A stretch of 64,000 bases of DNA from Bdellovibrio sp. (GTDB taxonomy: Bacteria; Myxococcota; SpSt-1050): positions 28,014 to 92,013 of the forward strand of contig DYEF01000023.1 of the NCBI GenBank assembly GCA_020725805.1, written 5' to 3'. The notes under the pieces are model-generated. The model saw nothing but the letters and a program-made list of their open reading frames with translations, ran no database searches and had not been told where the DNA came from. Both the position numbers and the translations under genes were made by a program. The stretch's first letter is position 1. Each line of letters starts with the position of its first letter. Positions 1-9,322 of the stretch are shown one piece after another.

Positions 1-43
1 GTCTATGAAAGAGATGAACAATCAATCCAGAAGGTAGATCTCG

Positions 44-3000
44 ATGGAAAGGGAGATACTTTTTTGCATAACAGCTCTTCAGATGGGGCTCGCGACTCCC
101 GAATTGCTGAAAAATATCGGTAAAGAGCTTTCGGAGAAGAAGATAGGCTCAATCCGTGCAGAGCTTATCAGAAGGGCATCGATTCCGCCCGAAAAAATCA
201 AGACAATAGAGCAGGCTGTGGACCTCTCCGCCTCTGTACACAACGGCAATTATAAAAAAATACTTTCGCAGAAGATATACCGCAAACTTGTCAGAGAAGC
301 CTTCGGTGATTCCATCAGCATAAGCCATACCGGAGAGCTCAGACCTTCATACCCCAGAATAGTAGACGACGAGACAATGACCGATATCCATACGGTGACG
401 GAGGAATCACCGGAGAGATATTCACAGATAAAGGAGATAGGAGCCGGAGGAATCGGAAAGGTATTACTCGTATATGACCGGCATACAGGAAGAAATATTG
501 CAGTAAAGGAGCTTCTTCCGGATATCAATCATCAGGTCTCCTCAGATTCGGTAATCAGTCCCGACGAGGCAAGATTCTTAAGAGAGGCGAGACTGACCGC
601 CCAGCTGGAACATCCGTCCGTTGTCCCCGTCTATGAGATAGGGAGAAAACCGGACAACTCCATCTACTACACAATGAAATACGTAAAGGGCAGGACGCTC
701 TCGGATATAATCAGGAGCTCAAGCAGTCTCAATGAAAGACTCAAATTCCTGAGTCACTTCCTCAATCTCTGCAATGCCATCGCATACGCACACTCAAAAG
801 GAGTCATTCACAGGGATATCAAACCACACAACGTTATGATCGGGGAGTTCGGAGAGACAGTCGTACTTGACTGGGGGCTGGCGAAGATAAAAGGGACTAC
901 CGACACAGAGAACGAAAAATTTGCCAACCAGATGAGATTGCTGATGGATGCTGCGGCAGGAAAGACGGTAGCCGGAGAGGTAATGGGAACGCCGCAGTAT
1001 ATGCCGCCCGAACAGGCGTGGGGAGATGTAAACAATATCGACGAAAAGAGCGACATATACTCCCTCGGTGCCGTCCTCTATGAAATTCTGACAGGATTCC
1101 CTCCTTTCGACGGAGATTCTCCTTTGGAAATAGTCAAGGCAGTCAGGGCATATTCGCGCGGAGAAAAAAAACTCGTACCGGTAAAGGAGGAAGAGCCGGA
1201 ATCTCCCGACGAACTCGCCGCAATAGCCGAAAAGGCACTGTCGGCTGACAAGAACAGGAGATATCAGTCTGTCGTTGACCTCATCGACGACGTCGAGGCA
1301 TATATAGCGGGTCGAAAGGTGAGCGGACACAGATATTCGGTCTTCGCCTACCTGCGCTATATATTTAGAAGGGGAAAAAGGTCGCTGTTATTCGTTCTTA
1401 CGGTCCTCACAATTCTGGCTCTCGCAACCTTTCTGCTCTATCGGACAAACAACATCAGATATGAGAATATTTTCAGACTATATACAGAAAAGGCGCTGAA
1501 TAATATTGAAAAAAATGACTTTCTCTCCGCCGCATACTATGCAGCACTCGCATCGGATATCAAGATGGGACCGAATCCGCTGACCAGTATTCAGAATAAT
1601 CAGATAGCATCGTCGCTTATTGGTGCCACCACCATAAAAGAGAAGAGTATAACATCAATCTCGGTATCGGATGATTCGAGATTCCTTGCCACCGGCACCG
1701 ATGACGGGACAGTCTTTTTATATGAACTGGCGACATTAAAGACAACCGGAAAGGCGTCATTTCCGTCAGCTGTCTCGAAAATAATCTTTTCCTCAGAGGG
1801 AGATAAACTTGCAGCAGGTTTTTCGGACGGAAATATCAGGATATTCAATCTTCACCCCTTCTCGCTCGTCAAGGTAATCAAGGATTTTTCAACTCCGGTA
1901 AAGTCGCTTGTTTTTTCAGAAGGAGGGAAATATCTCTTCGCCGCTGCCGGAAACATATCTTCAGAACAGAGACAAGTGGCCGATTGCTCAATCAGGATAT
2001 ACTCTACCGGGGCATACAAATTTATCGATAATCTAACAGGACATACGAAATCCGTAAGTAATCTTTCAATACTTGATTCCGGAAAGTATCTAATATCATC
2101 CTCTTACGACGGCAACATTATAGTCTGGGACATATTCAGCAAAAAGGAGATTAAGAGATTTACACTCGGGACTCCGGTCTTAAACCTTTCTGTAGCGAAA
2201 GACTTTCCTGTTTTTGCCCTCACTGAGGAGGGTAAGTTATTCTCACTCAGTATCTCTTCCGAACCGGCAATTATCTCTATCAAATCATACAACCACAATA
2301 TTATTACGGCAGGTGCCGGCAGCATAATCACCGGAGGAGGGGCATACGACGGCGAAAAATGCAGATTCTGCGACCTGAAGATATATGACCTGCAGAAGAA
2401 CATTAATATTGTTCAGGGTTTCAGGTTCAGGATAACCGACATTGTACTGACTTCTGACACAAAACACATAATTGTATCTGACGACAGAGGGAATATCTTT
2501 ATCTTCAAACCGGCAAGCCTGCTTTCAAAACCATTTAAGGTTCAGTACAAATATACTTTGGCAGATCAGTTAGCTGGTATGAGATGTCTGAAACACATAC
2601 AGAGCTGCTTTGCAACAGACAGGTCGATGAACTTTTATACCCTGCTGCCTGACAGGGTTGAATCAGAGACCGCTTACAAATTGCCAAAGGCTATCGAGCA
2701 CGGTAACTTCTATATAGTCGACAGAGATACAATTATCATCAACACCCCTGACAGGGAAGTCTATTATGCAAATCCGGCCAAAACGGTATATAAGAAGATA
2801 TTTGCCGAAGCTTTAAAGATTCAATCCCTCAGAATAAGCAACAACAACGAATACATAGGTATCACGGATACAGAAGATACTTTCTATCTTCTGAAAAAAT
2901 CGGGAGGTGAAATATCCGATACCCTCATCAGGGAAAGAAACGTACTCGGTTTTAACTTCCTGCCGGATTCCCTGTCTGCGTACTTCTTACGTGCCGAGTT

Positions 3001-3514
3001 CAATGCAGCAGGTGAAAGGTTATATATTCTTGCCCAGAAAGAACTGATGACAGAGAATCCCGAAAAGATACTGATAAAGACGAAGAATCAGATGAGAGAG
3101 CTGATAACATCCGAGAACCCCCTTGTCCTTGATGCACAAAACACGATATATACAATAAGCAGAAACGGACTGGTTTCGAATTACAGAATACAGGTTCCCT
3201 ACAAGATTGAGAGGGTCATCCATTTACCCAAAAGCGTCTATGCCGTCCTTCAGTTCGAAGAGAAGAATTTCTTTGCTGTCTATAATATCCTGACGAAAAA
3301 AATAGTCTCCTATCTGGCCGGACATACTGAACCGATAGTCAATATTGATGTGCTTGAAAACAGGATTTTTACAATTGGTCTCGACGGAACAGTAATAGTA
3401 TACAATACGGATTTCGAAACATCTTCACAGCGCTTTTCAGGACCCGAAATCAAATCAGAGATTCAGAGGCTGAAAGAGATTCTGAAGGGGCTCAACAGAT
3501 TCTTCGAAGACTGA
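44..3514 (+). CDS. Ser/Thr protein kinase with transmembrane segment and WD40-like C-terminal propeller
   Basis: Predicted membrane-anchored eukaryote-like Ser/Thr kinase of 1156 residues. The N-terminal helical region (about 1-90) resembles the leader domain of many planctomycete and myxobacterial kinases. The kinase domain (about 125-435) has a Gly-rich loop (GAGGIGKV), the ATP lysine at about K155 (IAVKE), the catalytic HRDIKPHN near residue 256, and DWG in place of DFG near 276, a variant common in these bacterial kinases. A single membrane segment lies near 446-467. The remaining 680 residues carry repeats ending in patterns like YDGNIIVWDI and LDGTVIVYNT, so a WD40/quinoprotein-like propeller is likely outside the membrane as a sensor or scaffold. 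An in-frame TAG at 35-37 bounds the start; AGAAGG lies just upstream. Its stop directly abuts the stop of the convergent macroglobulin gene. The substrate is unknown. Confidence 0.9.
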   Translation: MEREILFCITALQMGLATPELLKNIGKELSEKKIGSIRAELIRRASIPPEKIKTIEQAVDLSASVHNGNYKKILSQKIYRKLVREAFGDSISISHTGELRPSYPRIVDDETMTDIHTVTEESPERYSQIKEIGAGGIGKVLLVYDRHTGRNIAVKELLPDINHQVSSDSVISPDEARFLREARLTAQLEHPSVVPVYEIGRKPDNSIYYTMKYVKGRTLSDIIRSSSSLNERLKFLSHFLNLCNAIAYAHSKGVIHRDIKPHNVMIGEFGETVVLDWGLAKIKGTTDTENEKFANQMRLLMDAAAGKTVAGEVMGTPQYMPPEQAWGDVNNIDEKSDIYSLGAVLYEILTGFPPFDGDSPLEIVKAVRAYSRGEKKLVPVKEEEPESPDELAAIAEKALSADKNRRYQSVVDLIDDVEAYIAGRKVSGHRYSVFAYLRYIFRRGKRSLLFVLTVLTILALATFLLYRTNNIRYENIFRLYTEKALNNIEKNDFLSAAYYAALASDIKMGPNPLTSIQNNQIASSLIGATTIKEKSITSISVSDDSRFLATGTDDGTVFLYELATLKTTGKASFPSAVSKIIFSSEGDKLAAGFSDGNIRIFNLHPFSLVKVIKDFSTPVKSLVFSEGGKYLFAAAGNISSEQRQVADCSIRIYSTGAYKFIDNLTGHTKSVSNLSILDSGKYLISSSYDGNIIVWDIFSKKEIKRFTLGTPVLNLSVAKDFPVFALTEEGKLFSLSISSEPAIISIKSYNHNIITAGAGSIITGGGAYDGEKCRFCDLKIYDLQKNINIVQGFRFRITDIVLTSDTKHIIVSDDRGNIFIFKPASLLSKPFKVQYKYTLADQLAGMRCLKHIQSCFATDRSMNFYTLLPDRVESETAYKLPKAIEHGNFYIVDRDTIIINTPDREVYYANPAKTVYKKIFAEALKIQSLRISNNNEYIGITDTEDTFYLLKKSGGEISDTLIRERNVLGFNFLPDSLSAYFLRAEFNAAGERLYILAQKELMTENPEKILIKTKNQMRELITSENPLVLDAQNTIYTISRNGLVSNYRIQVPYKIERVIHLPKSVYAVLQFEEKNFFAVYNILTKKIVSYLAGHTEPIVNIDVLENRIFTIGLDGTVIVYNTDFETSSQRFSGPEIKSEIQRLKEILKGLNRFFED

Positions 3515-6500
3515 TCAGTGAACCGAAATCTCCTCATTCGGAATCTCTCCGTAGATATCAGGCATATACATCAGTTCTACCCGCGTGGGAGGGAGTCTGA
3601 ATTTACCCTTTGTATTCAGCCTTACTGAATATTCAAATACAATCTTATCCGAATAGACATACTCATAATAGGTTCTAATATAGCCGTCTCTCACATCCGA
3701 GTAGGTATATTCCCAGAAATAATCCGCTGAATCAGCGGCATCCTTCTTTATCCTTCCCATAACCTGAGAGCCTGTAATAAGCGGGTCAATGAGCACTATA
3801 TTACTATAATGTGAATCCGGTTCATAAGTAATTCTTACTTTTACAAGGTCTGATTGCCTGAACTCCTTTTTTATAAGGCCCTTTTCATCCAGATACTCCT
3901 TTTTTATCTTAAATCCCTTGAAGACAGGCTGAGTCAGTGGTGATTTCTCAATAAACAGAGTCTTTACCCAGTAACTATTCTTATTATCCTCACAGACAAG
4001 TTTTTCCGGTTTCCCCTCTTTGCAGCCTGCAGCCGTCTCTCCACCTATGATTTTCCCGTCTTTCGTTATATCAAAGAGAAATGACTTTGTCTTAAAAGTA
4101 TCGTCAACGTTCTCCGTAAAGTAATTACATCCCAAACTTACCATAAGGGAGCTTTTCTCAAAATTCGTTTTGAATCTCTTTGCAAAGAGCCTTAATGCCA
4201 CAGCGGCATATGCATTCGCCGTCGTATTGTAGAGATAACCGCCCTTCTCGAACCGGTTTATGAGTCCGTTTGCCATCTTGCCGAGCTTAGTCTCATCTGC
4301 ATCTGTTCTCAGCAGATAAATCAGGGTTCTGGCAAATGCCTCGTCCTCGGAGCGCATAAGCCACCAGTATCTGTTTCTATCGTCTGATTTCAAAAAGTAT
4401 GCCCCGCTCTTCTCCGTAAAGAACGAAAATATTGCATTCTCCAGTTCCTTGTTTTTTCCGGCAACACCGGCAACATCGATAATCGAAGAAAGTGAGAGCA
4501 GAGATACCTCCGGTTTAATAGCATTTAATAATTCTGATGACCTTGTCTTATCATATTTACTCAACACAAAGAGCGCATAGAGTCTTTCGAGATTCTGGGT
4601 AGTCTGAATATATACATTTTTCCTGTAGATCTTACCAATCACAAAATTCATCAGGGCATCTGTCGTCCTCTGAATTATATGATATGGGAGTTCGAATCCG
4701 TTCAGATTCGTTATATCCAGCACGTAGGCTGTAAGCATAGGTGAACCTTCCTGTGATGACGGAAAATATTTGAGAAATCCGTTATCATCCAGATAGAGGT
4801 TTATCTCATTTAAGAGCTTGCCGAAAAACTCCTTGTCGTCTGCGACCACGGCATAAGATATCTTCTGCTCCAGACATGCGAGGGCAAAACCACTGTAGTT
4901 CACAAGTTGTCTCCCCGTCTCACTCAGGTCCCTGAGAAAAGAAATATTTATCCTCTTCTGAATATCCTTTTCAACAAATCCCCTGTAACTCTCGGATGAA
5001 CTCCCGGATAATCTTTTGAATATGGACTGTACAACCCTCGACAAGTCAGCCTCCACTATCTTCTGACCGACACTGATACTGTCAATTATTTTACCGTCCG
5101 AGAGTATATCTATTCTGTATTTACCTTCATCTGCAATATCCGGAATCTTGACGGGGAACGATACCCTGCGGTTGTCGCCGGCCTTAATCATTACATTCTC
5201 TGGTCCAAGCAGATCCTTTCTGACCAGTCTGTTCCCGCTGAAGAAGCTGACCTCTCCCGTAACCTGCAGGCCAAAACTCTTCTGGGAGACGTTCTTGATT
5301 ACAAATTCCGCATCATAGCTGTCACCCTCTCTTGCAAAATACGGTAAAGATGAATTTATAAAGAGCTCCTTCGTGCTCTCTATGCCGGCATATCCGGTAC
5401 CGAATCTCTTCTGAGTCGAGGCAACGGCGATGATTCTGAACGAAGTAATCGAATCATTTAAAAAAAACTCAAAATCCGCCCTGTTGTTCTTTACCTTAAG
5501 GGATTCATCAAAGTAAATCAACGTATCAAACAACTCCCTTGTAACAATCCTGCCTCCGCCTCCCCCTGACGGAAGTGCCTTTCTGCCGAAATGCCTCTTA
5601 CCGATTACCTGAATCAGCCCCGTGGAAGTATTGACCCCGAGCCCGCCCTTCTTTATCATATTATCCAGCAGGTTGTATGTCGGATTTTCAAGAAGTGTCA
5701 GCAACCCCTCATCAATCACTACAAGAGTTACATCTGCATCATCACCATCAGCACCTTTTATCTCGACGCTCCCCTTTACCTTCTCCCTGATCTTATACCT
5801 CTTCTTCTCTGTCTTTATATCCACACCAAGCCTGTATTTATCCTTATCAACACTTATTTCCGTCATTCCCATCTTCAGAGAAGGCTTCGCAAGGTCAACA
5901 AGGAAAGTGGGAGGAGGAGAGGCGACTCTGCCTCTTATCAGGACAACAGATATATAGGCATTCGGAGAGTATTCGGGCTTTACCCTCAGTTCTATAACCG
6001 GCTTTTTGCCTGAAAGTTCTGTTACAAAGTAATCCAGTACTGATTCCCGCTCGACCGTTACAAGTGCGGTTGCATTTTCAAACGGCGTTACAACCCTGAG
6101 TTTAAGTGTCTCGCCTGTTTTATACTCAGTCTTATCGGGGAAGACGTCAATCCTGTCCGAATCCGAGGCATAATCAAACCAGTAATCGCTCTCATAGTCA
6201 TACGAATAGACCGAGGAATAAGAGACCGCCAGATTCCTCCTGCTGTCACCCGCAATCACCTCGGCTGAATACTGACCGCCTTTTTCAATCTTTTTGCTGC
6301 ATATCACTCTGCCCTCCTCGTCCGTCGTGGCAGTGCAGAGTTCACCGAGCGGTTTTACCTCGTTTATATGTTCATACGAGTAATACCCTCCTAAAATCTT
6401 CTTTCTGTGGACATAACTGATGGTCTGATACAGATTTATTGTAACCTTCTCTCCCTTAACCGGTCTCTTTTCGGTATCCAGGACTACAGCATTCGCAATG

Positions 6501-9313
6501 AATAATCTGTTTTTGCTGTCAACTGATGCCTTTATACCGGCAAGTAAGGAAGAGGTATAGATGGTGCTGCGTTTCTCTATTGTATTGAAATAACCGTTTG
6601 GGTCAGTATATCCCGCCTCTAACTGAAGGATTACTGGCCTTCCGTCCTTTGATTTCTTTACTTTGAGTTCGGTTTTGAATCTTCCGTATTCATCTGTTTT
6701 GAGACAGACCTGCTCCGAGAGTCCGGCCGTCTTTTCCTTATACTCCTCGCCCTCAATCATCTCGCCGTCACCCTCACTGCCCTCCTCGTCATAATCCCTT
6801 CCGTATTTACTGATTCCCGCTCTCACCCTTCCTCCCAGAAAATGATAACCGCTGTACTTCGAATCAGAGAAGAAGAAGTCGTCCGAGAATCTGTATCGCA
6901 GAGTTACCGCAAGGTCGTTTGCCGGTGCACCCATAAGGTAGCTGAATATCCCTTCAACGATTATTTTCTCCGGATTCCTGCTATCGACCAGCAAATCCCC
7001 TTTGATAAGCGGAACCTTGAACTCTTCGACCAGAAAGCTCCCTGTCTGATAATTGCATTTGGAAGATGTATTATCCAGCGGACAGTCGAAGTATGAAACC
7101 CTGTAATGCCCCGTATGTGCATCTTTCGGGATTTCCCACTTAAAGAGTGAATTTCCGTTTTCACCCCATGTGATATCATACTCCCAGACCTTATCGGTAC
7201 CTGTATGTTCAATGCGGATCTTTCGTGGCATTTCCTCCTTATGGGCAAAACGGATATCCTTTAATGCCTTCTTTCTGAAATACCCCTTTATATGAACCGT
7301 CTCACCTGACCTCAGAAGATTACGGCTAAAGACAGAATGGACAAGAGTATCTGACTGATAAAATTCCGAATAGATATTGTATCTGTATGGCTCAATTCCT
7401 TTGTCCCATTTCGAATTCACGAGTGAAAAGTCATTCTTGTATCTGGCTATTACTGTCAGACCTTCTCCCAAGAACCTGTAATACGACTCATAAAAACCGT
7501 CAGACCCGTAGTCAGAAGCACAGCGGGGTAGAATATAATCATCCGGAAGGTATTTTTCCACATACAGAATCCCGTTTGTATCGGTCGTTCCCGAGAAGTA
7601 TTCGTTCCCCTTGCAGTCATAGGCATTTATGTAGGCACCTCCTACGGGAGAGGCATCAGACAGTCTCGTCACAAAGACAAGCGAACTGACAGGTCCTTTC
7701 TTAAATGTTACTGCCATATCCGTAACGAGCGCAACCGAACGGATATATGCCTTTCTCTGACCTTTCTTCTTCTCCTCGTCTGAGACGATATAATCACCCA
7801 GAACACTGCTCTCGAGTTCAAAGAAATACAATCCGTAATTCTTCATTGGGATACCAACGACTGTTGCCTCCCCGGAATCCGCCATATCCGGCAGTCTGCT
7901 CACCTCGTAAGGATACTTCTCATCATCGAATACGCCTTTCGAAAGATTCTGATACCTTATGCTGTTTATAAACCCGAATATCTTATCGGCCGAAAAATCG
8001 GAGAGCCTGAGATTCCTGATCTTTATATCCGTTGCAAGATATTTTTTATCCCCGCCGACTGTCCCGTCCGGCTTCTTTGTTCTTGTAAAAAGGGATCTGA
8101 TAAACTCCCATATTCTTGCAAAAAATCCTTTCTTCTGCACTTGCCGTCTTTCGGGCATTCCGCCTTCGAGTGCAAAACTCCTTATTCTGTGCTCTTTCCC
8201 GAGCCCCCTGACAGTAACCGGAAGTACGCCTTCGCCGTCTATCATCTCCACAATGCCGAAATCGGCTGCAAACTTTGCAAGCGGAGGCATCCTGTCGGTC
8301 CTGAAAACCAGAGGGAATTTGCCGCTGTTTACCGGCGTCCTGTCATAGATATCCTTTATGTCCTGAGGAATATGCAGGGTATACGAATGCTCCGGCCTGA
8401 ACGGGCCCAGAAATCTCACGGAGTTTACGATCTCCTGATGCTCATCTGTCTTTTCAGGCAATATCCTGTTGCCACTCTCGTCCGACAAATATATCCGTGT
8501 TGCATATTCCCTGTTTACAGGTTCGGAGAAGTTTACCTCGATATTCGAAAGAGGGATACACCCCCGCTCGGCCTTCTCCCTTTCGCAACCGAGTTCTATC
8601 CTGAATCCGTCCATTACAGTATAGGCGTATTTCTCCTCAAAACCCGATACGACCTTCCCCTCCGATTCGATATTCTTGAAGACGAGTATTATCCGCTCCT
8701 TATCGGCAAACCTCACTTTCGGCTTAATCCCGAATATTTTCTCCTTCTTCAGGTAAGGATAGAGATTACTGACTACACGCTCCGTATCTGCCTGATCTAT
8801 CAGAACTGCTTCCGTGATCTCCGATGTATGGCTTCTTTTGAAAAATATCTTATTAATGTTCTTTCTGATATCCACATCGCCGTTGAATGAGAAGAGGAAT
8901 ATCTGTTCATTGCTGATCTGCTGATATGTACCGGGAATTATCCTGTTTACCGTTACTGCGTCCGAATCGAATTCGAACTCTCTCTCCCCGCTATATATTC
9001 CGCCGTCTATGGATTTGATATCATCTCTTAACTTTACCTTACACATAATTCCCGCCTTAAGCGGTTTTTCGAACTTTATCACATAAAGATACGGGTCCTC
9101 CCAGACTCCCTTCGGTTCTTCCTTTATACAACTTACCGACAGGACTGGATTGTATCTGAATGAAGGGTCTCCGACCGGGGCAACCTGTTTTGAAAACTTT
9201 ATTCTTATCTCGGAGGCACTTCTCGCCCTCTTCTTCGGGAAGAAATCCGCATTGAAGGCAAAGAGTCCTGATGAAAACGAAAAGAAGACCAGAAGGAAAA
9301 AAAACCTCTTCAT
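3515..9313 (-). CDS. bacterial alpha-2-macroglobulin with thioester motif
   Basis: Large periplasmic alpha-2-macroglobulin family protein (1932 residues; E. coli YfhM is roughly 1650). Such proteins are thought to trap attacking proteases when the bait region is cut. The N-terminus is a Sec signal ending GLFA with no lipobox, so it is probably soluble rather than lipid-anchored like YfhM. MG-type beta domains fill the first 1000 residues. A Gly-rich stretch (PSGGGGGR) near residue 1260 lies where bait-like regions occur. CLEQ at Cys1480-Gln1483 is the intact thioester motif, followed by an all-helical TED region and a C-terminal receptor-like beta domain. It follows the PBP1C gene by 9 bp, with its AGGAG overlapping the end of that gene, matching the well-known pbpC-A2M pairing. 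An extra amphipathic segment near residue 394 (GFFARIWEFIRSLF) is unusual. Confidence 0.93.
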   Translation of the reverse strand: MKRFFFLLVFFSFSSGLFAFNADFFPKKRARSASEIRIKFSKQVAPVGDPSFRYNPVLSVSCIKEEPKGVWEDPYLYVIKFEKPLKAGIMCKVKLRDDIKSIDGGIYSGEREFEFDSDAVTVNRIIPGTYQQISNEQIFLFSFNGDVDIRKNINKIFFKRSHTSEITEAVLIDQADTERVVSNLYPYLKKEKIFGIKPKVRFADKERIILVFKNIESEGKVVSGFEEKYAYTVMDGFRIELGCEREKAERGCIPLSNIEVNFSEPVNREYATRIYLSDESGNRILPEKTDEHQEIVNSVRFLGPFRPEHSYTLHIPQDIKDIYDRTPVNSGKFPLVFRTDRMPPLAKFAADFGIVEMIDGEGVLPVTVRGLGKEHRIRSFALEGGMPERRQVQKKGFFARIWEFIRSLFTRTKKPDGTVGGDKKYLATDIKIRNLRLSDFSADKIFGFINSIRYQNLSKGVFDDEKYPYEVSRLPDMADSGEATVVGIPMKNYGLYFFELESSVLGDYIVSDEEKKKGQRKAYIRSVALVTDMAVTFKKGPVSSLVFVTRLSDASPVGGAYINAYDCKGNEYFSGTTDTNGILYVEKYLPDDYILPRCASDYGSDGFYESYYRFLGEGLTVIARYKNDFSLVNSKWDKGIEPYRYNIYSEFYQSDTLVHSVFSRNLLRSGETVHIKGYFRKKALKDIRFAHKEEMPRKIRIEHTGTDKVWEYDITWGENGNSLFKWEIPKDAHTGHYRVSYFDCPLDNTSSKCNYQTGSFLVEEFKVPLIKGDLLVDSRNPEKIIVEGIFSYLMGAPANDLAVTLRYRFSDDFFFSDSKYSGYHFLGGRVRAGISKYGRDYDEEGSEGDGEMIEGEEYKEKTAGLSEQVCLKTDEYGRFKTELKVKKSKDGRPVILQLEAGYTDPNGYFNTIEKRSTIYTSSLLAGIKASVDSKNRLFIANAVVLDTEKRPVKGEKVTINLYQTISYVHRKKILGGYYSYEHINEVKPLGELCTATTDEEGRVICSKKIEKGGQYSAEVIAGDSRRNLAVSYSSVYSYDYESDYWFDYASDSDRIDVFPDKTEYKTGETLKLRVVTPFENATALVTVERESVLDYFVTELSGKKPVIELRVKPEYSPNAYISVVLIRGRVASPPPTFLVDLAKPSLKMGMTEISVDKDKYRLGVDIKTEKKRYKIREKVKGSVEIKGADGDDADVTLVVIDEGLLTLLENPTYNLLDNMIKKGGLGVNTSTGLIQVIGKRHFGRKALPSGGGGGRIVTRELFDTLIYFDESLKVKNNRADFEFFLNDSITSFRIIAVASTQKRFGTGYAGIESTKELFINSSLPYFAREGDSYDAEFVIKNVSQKSFGLQVTGEVSFFSGNRLVRKDLLGPENVMIKAGDNRRVSFPVKIPDIADEGKYRIDILSDGKIIDSISVGQKIVEADLSRVVQSIFKRLSGSSSESYRGFVEKDIQKRINISFLRDLSETGRQLVNYSGFALACLEQKISYAVVADDKEFFGKLLNEINLYLDDNGFLKYFPSSQEGSPMLTAYVLDITNLNGFELPYHIIQRTTDALMNFVIGKIYRKNVYIQTTQNLERLYALFVLSKYDKTRSSELLNAIKPEVSLLSLSSIIDVAGVAGKNKELENAIFSFFTEKSGAYFLKSDDRNRYWWLMRSEDEAFARTLIYLLRTDADETKLGKMANGLINRFEKGGYLYNTTANAYAAVALRLFAKRFKTNFEKSSLMVSLGCNYFTENVDDTFKTKSFLFDITKDGKIIGGETAAGCKEGKPEKLVCEDNKNSYWVKTLFIEKSPLTQPVFKGFKIKKEYLDEKGLIKKEFRQSDLVKVRITYEPDSHYSNIVLIDPLITGSQVMGRIKKDAADSADYFWEYTYSDVRDGYIRTYYEYVYSDKIVFEYSVRLNTKGKFRLPPTRVELMYMPDIYGEIPNEEISVH

Positions 9314-9322
9314 AAAATACTC

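Noticed and set aside
1-43. End of an upstream gene before the kinase
   Set aside because: Two frames are open across these bases (one ends at the TAG at 35-37, another runs to about 123). The stretch is too short to decide.
8141-8890. 249-codon open frame on the plus strand inside the macroglobulin gene
   Set aside because: Antisense to a long, well-supported gene. The translation has no domain-like pattern and no ribosome site; it is a shadow of the codon usage opposite.
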